Assembly: GCA_040396955.1 (NCBI GenBank)
Contig: JBBAWX010000015.1
Span: 15,542 to 79,541, forward strand
DNA: 64,000 nt
Reading direction: 5' to 3'
Origin: UBA965 sp040396955
GTDB lineage: Bacteria; Chloroflexota; Chloroflexia; Chloroflexales; Roseiflexaceae
The translations under genes were made by a program, and so were the position numbers. Shown one piece after another: positions 1 to 8,171 of the stretch. The notes beneath the pieces were generated by a model. That model did not search any database. It was given only the letters and a program-made list of their open reading frames with translations, and was not told the origin of the DNA. How positions within the stretch are numbered: position 1 is the stretch's first letter; each line of letters starts with the position of its first letter.

Positions 1-472
1 CTGCCCGCCGTGGCAACCAGCGCTGCCACCAGCGCAATAAATGACGTTGCCAAGCGCTGGGTACTTGGTGGGTTTCAGCTTCGTCGTCATCGACATCGAG
101 GATGATGTGGGCGCCGGTGGCAGCTTGAATCAGCAGTGCGGCCAGCCCATTGATGGGTTGCGCTTTGCAGATGAGCACATACTGTGGGCGGGCTCGGATG
201 CCCGCCTGGGCCAGTCGCAGAGCTGCGCGGAGTGCCACGCTCACGAGTTGCCTGCCCGTGTAAGGGCGACCGGTGCTGTCGACGTGCATCTGGGCCACAT
301 GCACGAATGGGATGCCGGTGTCGTTGCTTGTTGTTCGTGCCGGTGACTGGTAGTGTGGGTCTAATCCAAAAAAACGCACGGAGTCGGTGGTGATGCCGCT
401 GTGTGCCAGTAGGGGTAACCAGCGGCGTGATGGACCAGGGTGCTGGGCGGCACTCGTGCTCAAGGCTACCAT
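1..472 (-). CDS. Glycosyltransferase family 4, N-terminal part (cut by window edge)
   Basis: I read 157 codons from an ATG at 472-470, and the frame runs open off the left edge. The visible part looks like the first Rossmann half of a GT-B glycosyltransferase: a conserved block near residue 100 reads 'VLICKAQPINGLAALL' and is followed by 'IILDVDDDEAE', an arrangement common in GT4 sugar transferases of surface polysaccharide clusters. The start lies 5 bp after the stop of the upstream GT2 gene, so it is the last visible gene of the same minus-strand operon. The donor-binding C-terminal half is outside the window, so substrate and exact family cannot be given. The family call is an inference from the N-terminal pattern only. 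Confidence 0.7.
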   Translation of the reverse strand, partial: MVALSTSAAQHPGPSRRWLPLLAHSGITTDSVRFFGLDPHYQSPARTTSNDTGIPFVHVAQMHVDSTGRPYTGRQLVSVALRAALRLAQAGIRARPQYVLICKAQPINGLAALLIQAATGAHIILDVDDDEAETHQVPSAWQRHLLRWWQRWLPRRA

Positions 473-477
473 GTACG

Positions 478-1185
478 TCATTGCTCACCTGCCAACATCC
501 AATTGCGGTAGCGCCACATGGTCACGAAGGCCGATAGTGCGTCACGGGGGCGAATTTTTTTGCCAGCCCGATATGGACGACCTTGGTAGGCCACCGGAAC
601 TTCTTGAATACGGATACCCTGGCGGACAAACTTTGCGGTCATTTCAGGGTCCACATCAAAACGATCGTGGTCGATTCCTTGGCGCCGTAACAGCGTGGTG
701 CGGCACATTTTGTAGCAGGTTTCGAGGTCGGTTAGTTGCGCCCCATAGAGGACGTTGAAATACCAGGTCAATAGGCGATTGCCGAGATAGTGACTCCAGA
801 GCATCCCCTGAGGATGTGTACCTCGAAAACGGGTACCGTAGACCACGGGTGCACCTGTGTGTATCACCTCCAGCATGCGTAAAAAATCATGTGGATTGTA
901 TTCGAGATCCGCATCTTGAATGACGAGTAGGGGAGCCGTCGCCACGGCAAGTGCACTGCGAATGGCTGCGCCTTTGCCGCGGTTGTAGGGGTGCAAAATG
1001 CTCTTTATGGCTGCGTCTTGGGTGAGCTGTGTGACAATGGCTGTCGTCCCATCGGTCGACGCATCGTCAACAACGATGATTTCAACGGTGATTGGCAATG
1101 CTTGGATGTGCTCCACGATGTGGCGCAGGGTGGTTACTTCGTTGTATACCGGGATGATAATACTCAACTCAGGGAGTGTGTGCAT
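478..1185 (-). CDS. Glycosyltransferase family 2 (polyprenyl-phosphate sugar transferase type)
   Basis: 235 residues with the GT-A fold signature of DPM1-like enzymes, which move a sugar from a nucleotide donor to a lipid phosphate on the cytoplasmic face of the membrane. Visible motifs are 'LSIIIPVYNE' at the N terminus, 'IIVVDDASTDGT', 'NRGKGAAIRSAL', and the metal-binding 'IQDADLEYNP' (DxD). 'FDVDPEMTAKFVRQG' and 'VPVAYQGRPYRAGKKI' fit the DPM1/Ppm1 subgroup. There is no membrane segment. I chose the ATG at 1185, directly before 'HTLPELSIIIPV'; the open frame continues upstream but only as out-of-family sequence. The start overlaps the end of the upstream GT4 gene by 17 bp, which suggests translational coupling. 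The acceptor is probably undecaprenyl phosphate, by family analogy. Confidence 0.88.
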   Translation of the reverse strand: MHTLPELSIIIPVYNEVTTLRHIVEHIQALPITVEIIVVDDASTDGTTAIVTQLTQDAAIKSILHPYNRGKGAAIRSALAVATAPLLVIQDADLEYNPHDFLRMLEVIHTGAPVVYGTRFRGTHPQGMLWSHYLGNRLLTWYFNVLYGAQLTDLETCYKMCRTTLLRRQGIDHDRFDVDPEMTAKFVRQGIRIQEVPVAYQGRPYRAGKKIRPRDALSAFVTMWRYRNWMLAGEQ

Positions 1186-2263
1186 GGGCAAGCTCCTGCA
1201 ACGCATTGTACAGCGCCACCCAACTGGTGTGTGGTCGTACGGGTGATGCGGTGGGTCGCGGCTGTTGCCGGCAAAAATCATCGAGGGCGGCCGCCCAGGC
1301 GGCAGGTTCTGCACGGTCGACCGTGGCATAGACCGTGGCTTCACCACCAATAGCACCGGTCGTGCTGGTAATGACGGGGCGCCCACTGAGTGCCGCTAAT
1401 GTTGCCACACCGCTGACATTGCCACTACGATGCGGCAAGAGCACCACATCACAGGCGGCAAAGTATGCGCCCACGTGCTCGTTGGGGATGTAGTGGTCAT
1501 GGATGACCATGCGTGCTTGGGCCGATGAGTTGGCGATGTGTGTACGCAGTGGAGCTGCATCGGGCCACCATTCTCCGGCGATCACGAGTAGACAGGGTTG
1601 GGTGGTCAACGCTAGGGCATCAACCACCACGGTGAGTCCTTTGTAGGGTCGTACAAAGCCAAAACACAACGCCACTGGCACGTCGCTGGCAATGCCGAGG
1701 TGGTGCCGTGCATCGGTGCGGCTCGGCAGGCGCTCCCAGAGCGCATCATGCGCAGGCAATACCACGTGCCGGTGGGGCGTGGGCCACCCGCTGGGGGGGG
1801 TTCGTTCATCGCCAAGGAAGATGACCCCGTCGGCGTGACCGAGCATCCAGGTAGCCAGCCAGACCTGCCAGGCTGCAGCGTCGGGCTCGACGAGCTGGTG
1901 ACACACGGCAATCTGCCTGAGACGCTTTCGTTTGAGCTGCCAACTCAAGAGCATCAAAAACGGGATCCAGTAGGGGGTCCACCATTGCCAGACGACGACT
2001 TCGACGTCATCTGGCATGCGCCGAAGTGCCTGCCACCAGGTGAGTGGCTGGTAGCCGTGGAGCCAATAATCGACCTGGCAGGGTATTGCCTGTTGGCTCG
2101 GGTCGGCAGTCGTGTTGCCGGGGAAGAGCCAACGTGGATAGAGGGGCTGGAATCCCCAGGTGGTCACGTGCGTGACGTGCCCGAGGTAGTTGCTGAGCAT
2201 ACTGGTGAAGTGTGCAATGCCCCCACGGTGTGGGCTGGTTGGGCCGATGACGAGGATGTGCAT
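1169..2263 (-). CDS. Glycosyltransferase family 4
   Basis: 364 residues with a GT-B layout. The N terminus has the acceptor-side glycine motif ('VIGPTSPHRGGIAHF', residues 5-19). The C-terminal half carries 'CFGFVRPYKGL' near residue 205, the usual first strand of the donor domain, and later 'CDVVLLPHRSGNVSGVATL', where GT4 enzymes place the sugar-nucleotide binding segment, although the canonical EX7E glutamates are not clear. It is likely a cytoplasmic enzyme extending a lipid-linked or surface glycan. It starts 6 bp after the transglutaminase-like gene and overlaps the GT2 gene, so it belongs to the minus-strand envelope operon. The substrate is unknown. Confidence 0.85.
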   Translation of the reverse strand: MHILVIGPTSPHRGGIAHFTSMLSNYLGHVTHVTTWGFQPLYPRWLFPGNTTADPSQQAIPCQVDYWLHGYQPLTWWQALRRMPDDVEVVVWQWWTPYWIPFLMLLSWQLKRKRLRQIAVCHQLVEPDAAAWQVWLATWMLGHADGVIFLGDERTPPSGWPTPHRHVVLPAHDALWERLPSRTDARHHLGIASDVPVALCFGFVRPYKGLTVVVDALALTTQPCLLVIAGEWWPDAAPLRTHIANSSAQARMVIHDHYIPNEHVGAYFAACDVVLLPHRSGNVSGVATLAALSGRPVITSTTGAIGGEATVYATVDRAEPAAWAAALDDFCRQQPRPTASPVRPHTSWVALYNALQELAHAHTP

Positions 2264-2269
2264 GATGGG

Positions 2270-4588
2270 CTATGCCTCCTCTGCGGAATAATCGCTGGTG
2301 CTTTGGTGTGCCCAGCGGCGGTGCAACAGATGTCGGCCGAGCGCTAGCCATGCGACTGTGTGCCAAGTGGCTGGTTTGTTGGCCGCATACTGGAAGTTGT
2401 GGTAATCAACCAAAAACGCACGAATGTGCGGTGTCAACGCTTCGTGATGCTTGGCGACCGTATCAAGCACGTGCAGTGGTGTGACGTTGATGGGTAGGGG
2501 AATGGTTCCCCAGCGTAAGAGTATGCAGAGGGTTTGATAGTGGCGCTGAATGTGCCAGGCCGGTGATTGCCGGCGCCACCACCAATATCCGCTAGCGCCA
2601 CCGATACCAGCGCCCCCCAAGCACACCAGGAAGAGCCATCCGGTGCGCCATACGGCGGGTGGGGCCGTGTCAGCTACTGTGGCACTCGGTGGTTCAAAGC
2701 GTTCGAGGGTGTCGGTGCGCTCAGAGGAGCCCTCAGTGCTCGCCGCCGCCGGATCACGCTCAGCAGGAGCGTCGACGGTGACGTCTGGTGGGCGACGATC
2801 GGGCAATTCCACATATCCGGCGGGAGTTGGCTCGAAGCGCTGCCACCCGTAGTCGCCGAAGTACACCTCAACCCAGCTGTGTGCCATGGCCTCACGGACC
2901 ACGTACTCGCCACTCACCGGGTCACGACTCCCCAACGTGTACCCCTGCACATAGCGCGCTGGAATGCCCCGAGTGCGGAGCATGACCGTCATCGCCGTGG
3001 CAAAATCATCGCAGTAGCCCTGCTTGGCCTCAAATACCATGTAATCGACCCAATCGACGCTGGTCGGTGGGCGGGTGCGCCGCTCATTGTAGATAAATTG
3101 CCGCAGGTAGTTTTGGATGGCGATGGCTTCGTCGTAGGGCGTTGTGGCCTTGGCAGTGGTCACAATCTGGGCACTCAATTCGGCAATGCGGCTGGGGAGT
3201 GTCGCAGGGAGCGCGGTGTAGATGCGCTCGATATGCGCTGAGTCCGCTACGGCGGTGCGCAGTTGTGTCTCATCGGCCGTCGAAACGAGGGCTGTGACCG
3301 TATAACTACTCCCACTCAATAGGGCATCTCGACTCGTGCTTGCAAGGAGCGTGTCGATGGTGAGCTCCGTGTCGGCGATGGCGTAGAGGCGGGCATCACG
3401 GCCAAAGTTGATCGGGTCGCCGACCGTCAGGAGTAGCGCGTCGCTCCGGTCTCGGCGAATGGTCACCGTGTTGACCACTGCCACTCGCCCCTGGGCTCGG
3501 CTGGTGATGAATTGGGGACTCACTAAGTCGGTTTCACTGCGTGTGAGCGTGTTGCTCCACCCTTGTCCCGTGTAGTGGTTGTAGCTGGTGGCCCGCAGAT
3601 AATCGGGACGGCTGGTGCGAATGCGTAGGACTTCCTGTTGACTCCGACTCCGTGCACCGCCGACCTGCATGCCTGCCAATGAAAATCCGCCAGCTTGATT
3701 GGTGATAGCACTGCCAAATACCTGATCCCACCCGTTGCGCACACTCGTGAACGGCGAACGTACCGTCGCCCAGATGCGCAGCGTGGTTTCGTTGGTGGGA
3801 GGAAGTGGCATGGTGCTGGCAATGGCAATAATCGGTACGATGATGAGCAGCGCATGCCAGGTGGTCTGTAGCGGTGCAAAACTAGAACGGTCGATGTGTG
3901 CCGCCTGCCATACCGCTTCGTGTAGTGCGATTTGATTGCACAAGACGATGGCAAAGGCGATACCCACGAACACCACGATGTCGGTGTCGCTTCGTGTGTT
4001 GGGAGCCAACGTGTAGTTGATAAAAAGCGGAAGCGCCGACACCCCGATGCTGAACCAGGGCTGGTGTTGGCGGAACAACATCCATGTGGCCAGAGCGGCT
4101 ACCAAAAACGTCAGTAGGCCGAGTACAAGGACGAACAACATGGGGTCGTTGCTGGATGTCCCATCGACCAATGCACGCCCCCAGCGCAAGCCCCGTAGGA
4201 GCACTTCGTTCAAAGTGTCACCGTACGTCTGCATGAGCACCGCATAATCGTCGCCGAGATCGTTTTTGACGGCCTGTGCCACATGCGACTGGAGTAGCCA
4301 TACCATGATGGCGAACCCCGCCCCGAGCACTGCCAAGTAGAGTGAAAGGTGGTCTTCGTGCAGGTTCCAGACGATGAGAGTGACGCCGATGACAGCACTC
4401 ACCGCGACCCAGCCCAGGATATCGGTGCCTGTACTCCAGCCAGCGCGGTCGATGGCAGCGTAGACAACCCACTGTGCCCAGAGCTGGAAGGCGAGCAACA
4501 ACAGGCGTGGCCACCCGTGTTGCTGTGGTACGGGGAGCACGCGAAGCATGGCGGCAGTAAGCATTCCAGAACGTGACGATGATTCCAT
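2270..4588 (-). CDS. Transglutaminase-like membrane protein (TgpA/DUF3488 type)
   Basis: 772 residues. The N-terminal ~200 residues hold about six hydrophobic segments; a large extracytoplasmic part follows with a transglutaminase core: catalytic Cys near residue 520 in 'QGYCDDFATAMTVMLR', His near 566 in 'AHSWVEVYFGDYGW', and the Asp/Glu position in 'RFEPTPAG'. After an acidic, Ser/Pro-rich linker there is one more membrane helix (about residues 642-665) and a cytoplasmic tail resembling DUF4129. This is the TgpA architecture; members act at the cell surface, often linked to peptidoglycan or surface proteins, with few characterised substrates. It starts 4 bp after tatD and is followed by three glycosyltransferases, which suggests an envelope role. 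Confidence 0.88.
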   Translation of the reverse strand: MESSSRSGMLTAAMLRVLPVPQQHGWPRLLLLAFQLWAQWVVYAAIDRAGWSTGTDILGWVAVSAVIGVTLIVWNLHEDHLSLYLAVLGAGFAIMVWLLQSHVAQAVKNDLGDDYAVLMQTYGDTLNEVLLRGLRWGRALVDGTSSNDPMLFVLVLGLLTFLVAALATWMLFRQHQPWFSIGVSALPLFINYTLAPNTRSDTDIVVFVGIAFAIVLCNQIALHEAVWQAAHIDRSSFAPLQTTWHALLIIVPIIAIASTMPLPPTNETTLRIWATVRSPFTSVRNGWDQVFGSAITNQAGGFSLAGMQVGGARSRSQQEVLRIRTSRPDYLRATSYNHYTGQGWSNTLTRSETDLVSPQFITSRAQGRVAVVNTVTIRRDRSDALLLTVGDPINFGRDARLYAIADTELTIDTLLASTSRDALLSGSSYTVTALVSTADETQLRTAVADSAHIERIYTALPATLPSRIAELSAQIVTTAKATTPYDEAIAIQNYLRQFIYNERRTRPPTSVDWVDYMVFEAKQGYCDDFATAMTVMLRTRGIPARYVQGYTLGSRDPVSGEYVVREAMAHSWVEVYFGDYGWQRFEPTPAGYVELPDRRPPDVTVDAPAERDPAAASTEGSSERTDTLERFEPPSATVADTAPPAVWRTGWLFLVCLGGAGIGGASGYWWWRRQSPAWHIQRHYQTLCILLRWGTIPLPINVTPLHVLDTVAKHHEALTPHIRAFLVDYHNFQYAANKPATWHTVAWLALGRHLLHRRWAHQSTSDYSAEEA

Positions 4589-4592
4589 AGAT

Positions 4593-5378
4593 CTACGTAC
4601 CTATCCCAAAGACGGCGTGGGCCGTGCGCCAGCTTTGCTCGGCCACCTCAGCAACGGAGATGCCTTTGAGGGTTGCAATGTGGGTGGCTACCGCTACTAC
4701 GTGGCTCGGTTCGTTGCGTTGACCACGGTAGGGGTGTGGTGCCAAATACGGGCTGTCGGTCTCGATACACATGCGATCGAGTGGCACGGCTTTGACCACC
4801 TCGTGCATGCCGTGGTTGTTTTTAAACGTAATCGGCCCACTCAGTGATAGGGTACATCCTAGCTCGAGGCAGGCCTCCGCATAGGCCACATCACCCGCAA
4901 ATGAGTGCATGATGACTCCGTACGGGTGCCGTACATCCCTGAGAACCCGCAATGTGTCTGCATGTGCATCACGACTGTGGATGACGATCGGCAACTTGAG
5001 CGCGGCCGCAATGTCGACTTGGGCACGAAACAGCTCCTCTTGCTCGGCCACACTCGCCCGCTGATGATAGTGGTCGAAGCCGATTTCACCGATGGCAACC
5101 ACACGCGGATGCTGCGCGAGTGCAATCAGTTGCTCCCGCCATTCTGGCTCTTCAGCACCGACTGGGTAGTTGGGCTGGATGCCCACCACCGCCCAACATC
5201 CGGCTATGTGCTCGGCAAGCGCAATTGCACGCTCCGATGAGGCGATGTCATAGCCGATTTCGAGAAAACGCGTCACCCCGTGGGCCTGCATGCGTGCGAG
5301 TACCACGGCCCGGTCTGTGTCGAATTGCGTGCTGTTCAGATGACAATGTGTATCAAAATATTGAATAATATCTGACAT
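4593..5378 (-). CDS. TatD family metal-dependent hydrolase (DNase)
   Basis: 261 residues forming a TIM-barrel amidohydrolase of the TatD/YcfH/YabD type, with 3'-5' exonuclease or DNA-repair-linked nuclease activity in characterised relatives. Metal ligands are visible: 'FDTHCHLN' near the N terminus (HxH), 'IGEIGFDHY' (Glu), 'PIVIHSRDAHADT' (His), 'IMHSFAGD' (His) and 'CIETDSPYLAP' (Asp). I took the ATG at 5378, just before 'SDIIQYFDTHCH'; the frame extends 20 codons upstream through AT-rich intergenic DNA that does not look coding. It is the first gene of the minus-strand operon, ending 4 bp before the transglutaminase-like gene. Confidence 0.92.
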   Translation of the reverse strand: MSDIIQYFDTHCHLNSTQFDTDRAVVLARMQAHGVTRFLEIGYDIASSERAIALAEHIAGCWAVVGIQPNYPVGAEEPEWREQLIALAQHPRVVAIGEIGFDHYHQRASVAEQEELFRAQVDIAAALKLPIVIHSRDAHADTLRVLRDVRHPYGVIMHSFAGDVAYAEACLELGCTLSLSGPITFKNNHGMHEVVKAVPLDRMCIETDSPYLAPHPYRGQRNEPSHVVAVATHIATLKGISVAEVAEQSWRTAHAVFGIGT

Positions 5379-5477
5379 AGTATCATGTTTTTCTATCTGT
5401 ACAAAAAACAAAAAAAGAAAATCATATGTACCTGACATGGTATGCCACTTGCCACGGAGGTAGCGACCGATACGGTG

Positions 5478-5483
5478 TATAAT
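5478..5483 (+). promoter_or_regulatory. -10 element (TATAAT) for the OYE-like gene
   Basis: A perfect TATAAT sits 71 bp before the reductase start. A TTGCCA at 5449-5454 is 23 bp upstream, too far for a normal spacer, so the -35 assignment is open. The divergent tatD operon starts at 5378; no clear promoter for it was seen in the AT-rich 5379-5440. Confidence 0.45.
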
Positions 5484-5553
5484 GGGGGTATGGTGATCGC
5501 CAATCCGTTCGTATCACTCTGTTGCTATTGTATATCAGGAAAGTGCACATCCC

Positions 5554-6651
5554 ATGCATGTAGCGTTGTTTCAGCCATTACAAATCGGGCCATTGACAGT
5601 TGCAAACCGGATTGTTGTCGCGCCCATGTGCCAGTATTCAGCCAACGACGGCGTGATGTCGGAGTGGCACATCGCGCATTTGGTTGCCATGGCGAGTGGC
5701 GGGCCAGGGATGATTGTGATTGAAGCGACGGCGGTCGAGCAGATCGGGCGAATTTCACATGGTTGTACGGGGCTTTATTCCGACGCGGCCATGGATGCGA
5801 TGGCCAACGTCATCCGCTATGTGAAGCGTGTAGCGCCACAGGTGACCATCGCAGTACAGCTTGCACATGCCGGGCGCAAGGCGTCGGCCCCCCGCCCATG
5901 GGATGGGAGTGGGCAGTTGGCAATCGACCAGGGTGGGTGGCCGGTAGTGGCGCCGAGTGCGCTCCCCTTCGATGCCGGATATCAGACGCCGACCGCCCTC
6001 GACGAAGCGGGTATTACCCGCATCATTGATGCGTTCCGCCAGGCAGCCGTGCGTGCCGTACACGCTGGTGTTGATGCCATTGAATTGCACATGGCGCATG
6101 GCTACCTGCTCCATTCATTTATTTCACCGCTCACCAATCAGCGCACTGACCGTTGGGGTGGTGACTGGGCGGGCCGCATGGCGGTGCCACTCGCAGTGAC
6201 TGCAGCGGTGCGTGAGGCAATCCCAGCTCATATTGCGTTGGGAGCCCGCATCACGGGCAGCGACTGGCATGCAGACGGTTTGGGGGTTGCAGATGCGGTG
6301 GCCCAAGCTCAACTTTTGGCGGCGGCCGGCTTGCATTTCATCTGTGTGTCGAGTGGTGGTGCCGTGCCTGGCGTCAAAATTCCCGTGGCGCCGAGCTATC
6401 AGGTGCCGTTTGCGGCGGCTGTCAAACGAGAAAGTGGCCTGATTACTCGGGCCGTGGGTATGATCAATGACCCGCAGGTGGCCAATCGTATCGTGGCCGA
6501 CGGCGAGGCAGATCTTGTGGCACTGGGGCGCGCCATGCTCGATAATCCGACCTGGCCCCGCCAGGCTGCCATTGCACTCGGCGCCGAGCCTTTCTACCCC
6601 AAACAGTACGAACGGAGCGGCCCCAAGTTGTGGCCACTCAAACGGTCATAG
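5554..6651 (+). CDS. NADH:flavin oxidoreductase, Old Yellow Enzyme family (YqjM-like)
   Basis: 365 residues, an FMN TIM-barrel ene-reductase of the 'thermophilic-like' YqjM subgroup, which uses NAD(P)H to reduce activated C=C bonds. Cys26 in 'APMCQYSA' is the conserved redox-tuning cysteine at the same position as in YqjM. 'QLAHAGRKAS' and 'MAHGYLLHSFISPLTNQRTD' supply the substrate-binding His pair and FMN contacts, and 'DLVALGRAMLDNPTWP' binds the phosphate. The ATG at 5554 has an AGGAAAG 10-16 bases upstream; a second ATG at 5558 is in another frame. It stands alone on the plus strand, divergent from the tatD operon. The physiological substrate is unknown; a stress or detoxification role is usual for the family. 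Confidence 0.93.
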   Translation: MHVALFQPLQIGPLTVANRIVVAPMCQYSANDGVMSEWHIAHLVAMASGGPGMIVIEATAVEQIGRISHGCTGLYSDAAMDAMANVIRYVKRVAPQVTIAVQLAHAGRKASAPRPWDGSGQLAIDQGGWPVVAPSALPFDAGYQTPTALDEAGITRIIDAFRQAAVRAVHAGVDAIELHMAHGYLLHSFISPLTNQRTDRWGGDWAGRMAVPLAVTAAVREAIPAHIALGARITGSDWHADGLGVADAVAQAQLLAAAGLHFICVSSGGAVPGVKIPVAPSYQVPFAAAVKRESGLITRAVGMINDPQVANRIVADGEADLVALGRAMLDNPTWPRQAAIALGAEPFYPKQYERSGPKLWPLKRS

Positions 6652-6695
6652 CACGCCCGCATGTTTGCACGGTCACGTGATAACACACCCATTTT

Positions 6696-6726
6696 ACGGC
6701 AGGGGGCATATCAGCGCCCTTGCCGT
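6696..6726 (+). terminator. Imperfect hairpin downstream of the OYE gene
   Basis: ACGGCA (6696-6701) pairs with TGCCGT (6721-6726), extended by a G-U pair and GGG (6703-6705)/CCC (6717-6719). It lies 45 bp after the stop of the reductase. There is no U-run, so intrinsic termination is uncertain. Confidence 0.35.
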
Positions 6727-6817
6727 TGGTGTGTATAACAATTGACGACATGTTCTGAGTGTTGTGTATGTTTGCACGCGAAAAAAGCAGACGAACAGCC
6801 TGCCGAGTGGTTGTTTG

Positions 6818-6853
6818 AAAAGCCCACGATGACTGCCATCACCACGGGCTTTT
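6818..6853 (+). terminator. Terminator-like hairpin with short T-run
   Basis: AAAAGCCC (6818-6825) pairs with GGGCTTTT (6846-6853); an inner GATG (6828-6831)/CATC (6837-6840) can also pair. The arm ends in TTTT on the plus strand and, being A-flanked, gives TTTT on the minus strand too. It would insulate the receiver gene from the reductase. Confidence 0.45.
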
Positions 6854-6922
6854 GGCATTGCCATCGTTTTTTGTGAGGGCAAAAAGTGAGGTGTGGTTGG
6901 CGATTGCGCCGAGCATGCATAT

Positions 6923-6951
6923 TTGTACATTTTTGTAAAGTATTCTACAAT
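6923..6951 (+). promoter_or_regulatory. Candidate promoter of the receiver-domain gene
   Basis: TACAAT at 6946-6951 with TTGTAC at 6923-6928 (17-bp spacer). The -35 matches only half of the consensus. The start would be near 6958, giving a leader of about 33 nt that contains the strong GGAAGGG ribosome site. Confidence 0.4.
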
Positions 6952-6990
6952 GCTCCGGCACACTGCACACATACACGGAAGGGTATCCGA

Positions 6991-7374
6991 ATGCGACATG
7001 CACTCATCGCACTTCTTATTGCCACATCGCTTGTGGCATGTGGCTCGTTCAACGCAACCCAGGCGACTGACGCTGATGGGGCGACGCTCGAAACAACGGG
7101 CAGCACCAGCAAGTCGAGCAGAATTGGTGGCAAGATTCACGTGCTGGTGGTAGATGATTCGAGTACGGAACGGGCGTTTTTGGTAGAACTACTGAACACA
7201 CGGGGCTTTGTGGTGAATACGGCCGAAGACAGTGGCACGACCATGCAGTTTCTCCAGGATACTGCATCAGATGCACTCCCAGACATGATTCTGATGGATG
7301 ACGACATTGCTGGTACAAATGGATTCCGTCTCACATTCGAGATTAAACGTGATGCACGGTACCGTGAGATTCCG
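6991..7374 (+). CDS. Lipoprotein-signal protein with response-regulator receiver domain (3' end in assembly gap)
   Basis: 128 codons are visible before the N run. The ATG at 6991 has an excellent ribosome site (GGAAGGG, 7 bases away). Residues 1-17 form a lipoprotein signal: 'MR', a hydrophobic stretch, then the lipobox 'LVAC' with Cys17. A Ser/Thr/Ala-rich linker (18-47) leads into a CheY-type receiver domain from residue 48: acidic pair Asp55-Asp56, phospho-acceptor Asp103 in 'MILMDDDIAG', and 'TNGFRLTFEIKRD'. The pattern resembles PilG/PilH-like receivers of type IV pilus pathways. The conserved Thr/Ser and Lys lie in the gap. A receiver is normally cytoplasmic, so an exported, lipid-anchored form would be odd. 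A GTG at 7141 (V51), with GGTGG 10 bases upstream, could start a plain cytoplasmic receiver. Confidence 0.7.
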
Positions 7375-7474
7375 NNNNNNNNNNNNNNNNNNNNNNNNNN
7401 NNNNNNNNNNNNNNNNNNNNNNNNNNNNNNNNNNNNNNNNNNNNNNNNNNNNNNNNNNNNNNNNNNNNNNNNNN
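7375..7474. other. Assembly gap (100 N)
   Basis: Exactly 100 N, the usual placeholder for a scaffold join of unknown true length. It removes the 3' end of the receiver gene and anything between it and the DinB-like gene. Confidence 0.99.
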
Positions 7475-7497
7475 TTCCCTAATGGAGGAGATTAATA

Positions 7498-8076
7498 ATG
7501 CTTGACGCCATCAGGCGCAACCACGCCAACCTGCACCAGCGCACGTTACCCAACCTGTTTGCCAAACTCAGTGATGCGCAGATGCGGACGCAACCAGGCC
7601 CCGAAGCGAACTCGATTGCCTGGAACATTTGGCACTTGCTCCGCATCGAGGATATCACGCTCAACCGCTTTGTGGCGCTGACGCCACAGGTCTACACCAG
7701 TGGTGATTGGCAGGCCCGCCTCGGTATCGCCTATGGCGACATGGGCACGGCCATGCCTATCAGTGATGTCTCTGCCCTCTCGCAACAGATCAACCTCGCT
7801 GAGTTGGCTAATTACGCCACCGCAGTGGGTGCGCAGAGCACGCAGACGTTGCAGAGCTTCGATATGGCGTTGGTCGGGCAAAAACGCTCCGAGGCGCATA
7901 TGCGGGCGGTCATTGCTGGCGAGCAGGTGTGTATCCCCGCGATTGTTGAGGGGGTGGTGAAATATTGGGGGAATCTGACGATTGAGCAGTATGTGGTCGA
8001 TTACTGTGTGCTCCATCCGTCGTTGCATGTGGGGGAAATCGGTGTGCTGGCGGGTCTGCAAGGCGCCGCCCTCTGA
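7498..8076 (+). CDS. DinB superfamily protein
   Basis: 192 residues forming a four-helix bundle of the DinB/YfiT type, whose members bind a divalent metal with three histidines and often act as thiol-dependent S-transferases or hydrolases. Candidate ligands are His46 in 'AWNIWHLLRIED' and His173/His177 in 'CVLHPSLHVGEIG'. The helix containing 'SIAWNIWHLLRIEDITLNRF' is the typical DinB signature. The start is decided by GGAGGAG at 7484-7490, eight bases before the ATG. The upstream region is in the N gap, so its promoter is not visible. The substrate is unknown. Confidence 0.8.
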   Translation: MLDAIRRNHANLHQRTLPNLFAKLSDAQMRTQPGPEANSIAWNIWHLLRIEDITLNRFVALTPQVYTSGDWQARLGIAYGDMGTAMPISDVSALSQQINLAELANYATAVGAQSTQTLQSFDMALVGQKRSEAHMRAVIAGEQVCIPAIVEGVVKYWGNLTIEQYVVDYCVLHPSLHVGEIGVLAGLQGAAL

Positions 8077-8084
8077 GATGCGTG

Positions 8085-8115
8085 TATAATGGCGGTGTGC
8101 CTAATGCACACCGCC
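8085..8115 (+). promoter_or_regulatory. TATAAT -10 element followed by a perfect 10-bp palindrome
   Basis: TATAAT (8085-8090) is followed at once by GGCGGTGTGC (8091-8100), a 5-nt spacer CTAAT and the exact complement GCACACCGCC (8106-8115). The arms cover the predicted transcription start (about 8097), so the palindrome could be an operator or a 5' hairpin. No clear -35 was found. It lies 57 bp before the small gene at 8172. Confidence 0.55.
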
Positions 8116-8171
8116 ACCGGCGAAATGATTACTTGGGGTGTTTTTGCAAAAAAAGAAAAAGGAGGGATGTG

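Larger units (their letters stand above)
6652..6990. other. Non-coding spacer between the OYE gene and the receiver gene
   Basis: 339 bp without a convincing gene. It contains an imperfect hairpin at 6696-6726 (ACGGCA with TGCCGT, extended by GGG/CCC), a terminator-like hairpin at 6818-6853 and a weak promoter at 6923-6951. Open frames here have no coding-like composition. Nothing else was recognised. Confidence 0.6.

Noticed and set aside
6742..6772. Promoter with TTGACG in the 6652-6990 spacer
   Set aside because: The nearest -10-like TATGTT is 19 bp away and no gene follows within the next 200 bp in a fitting position.
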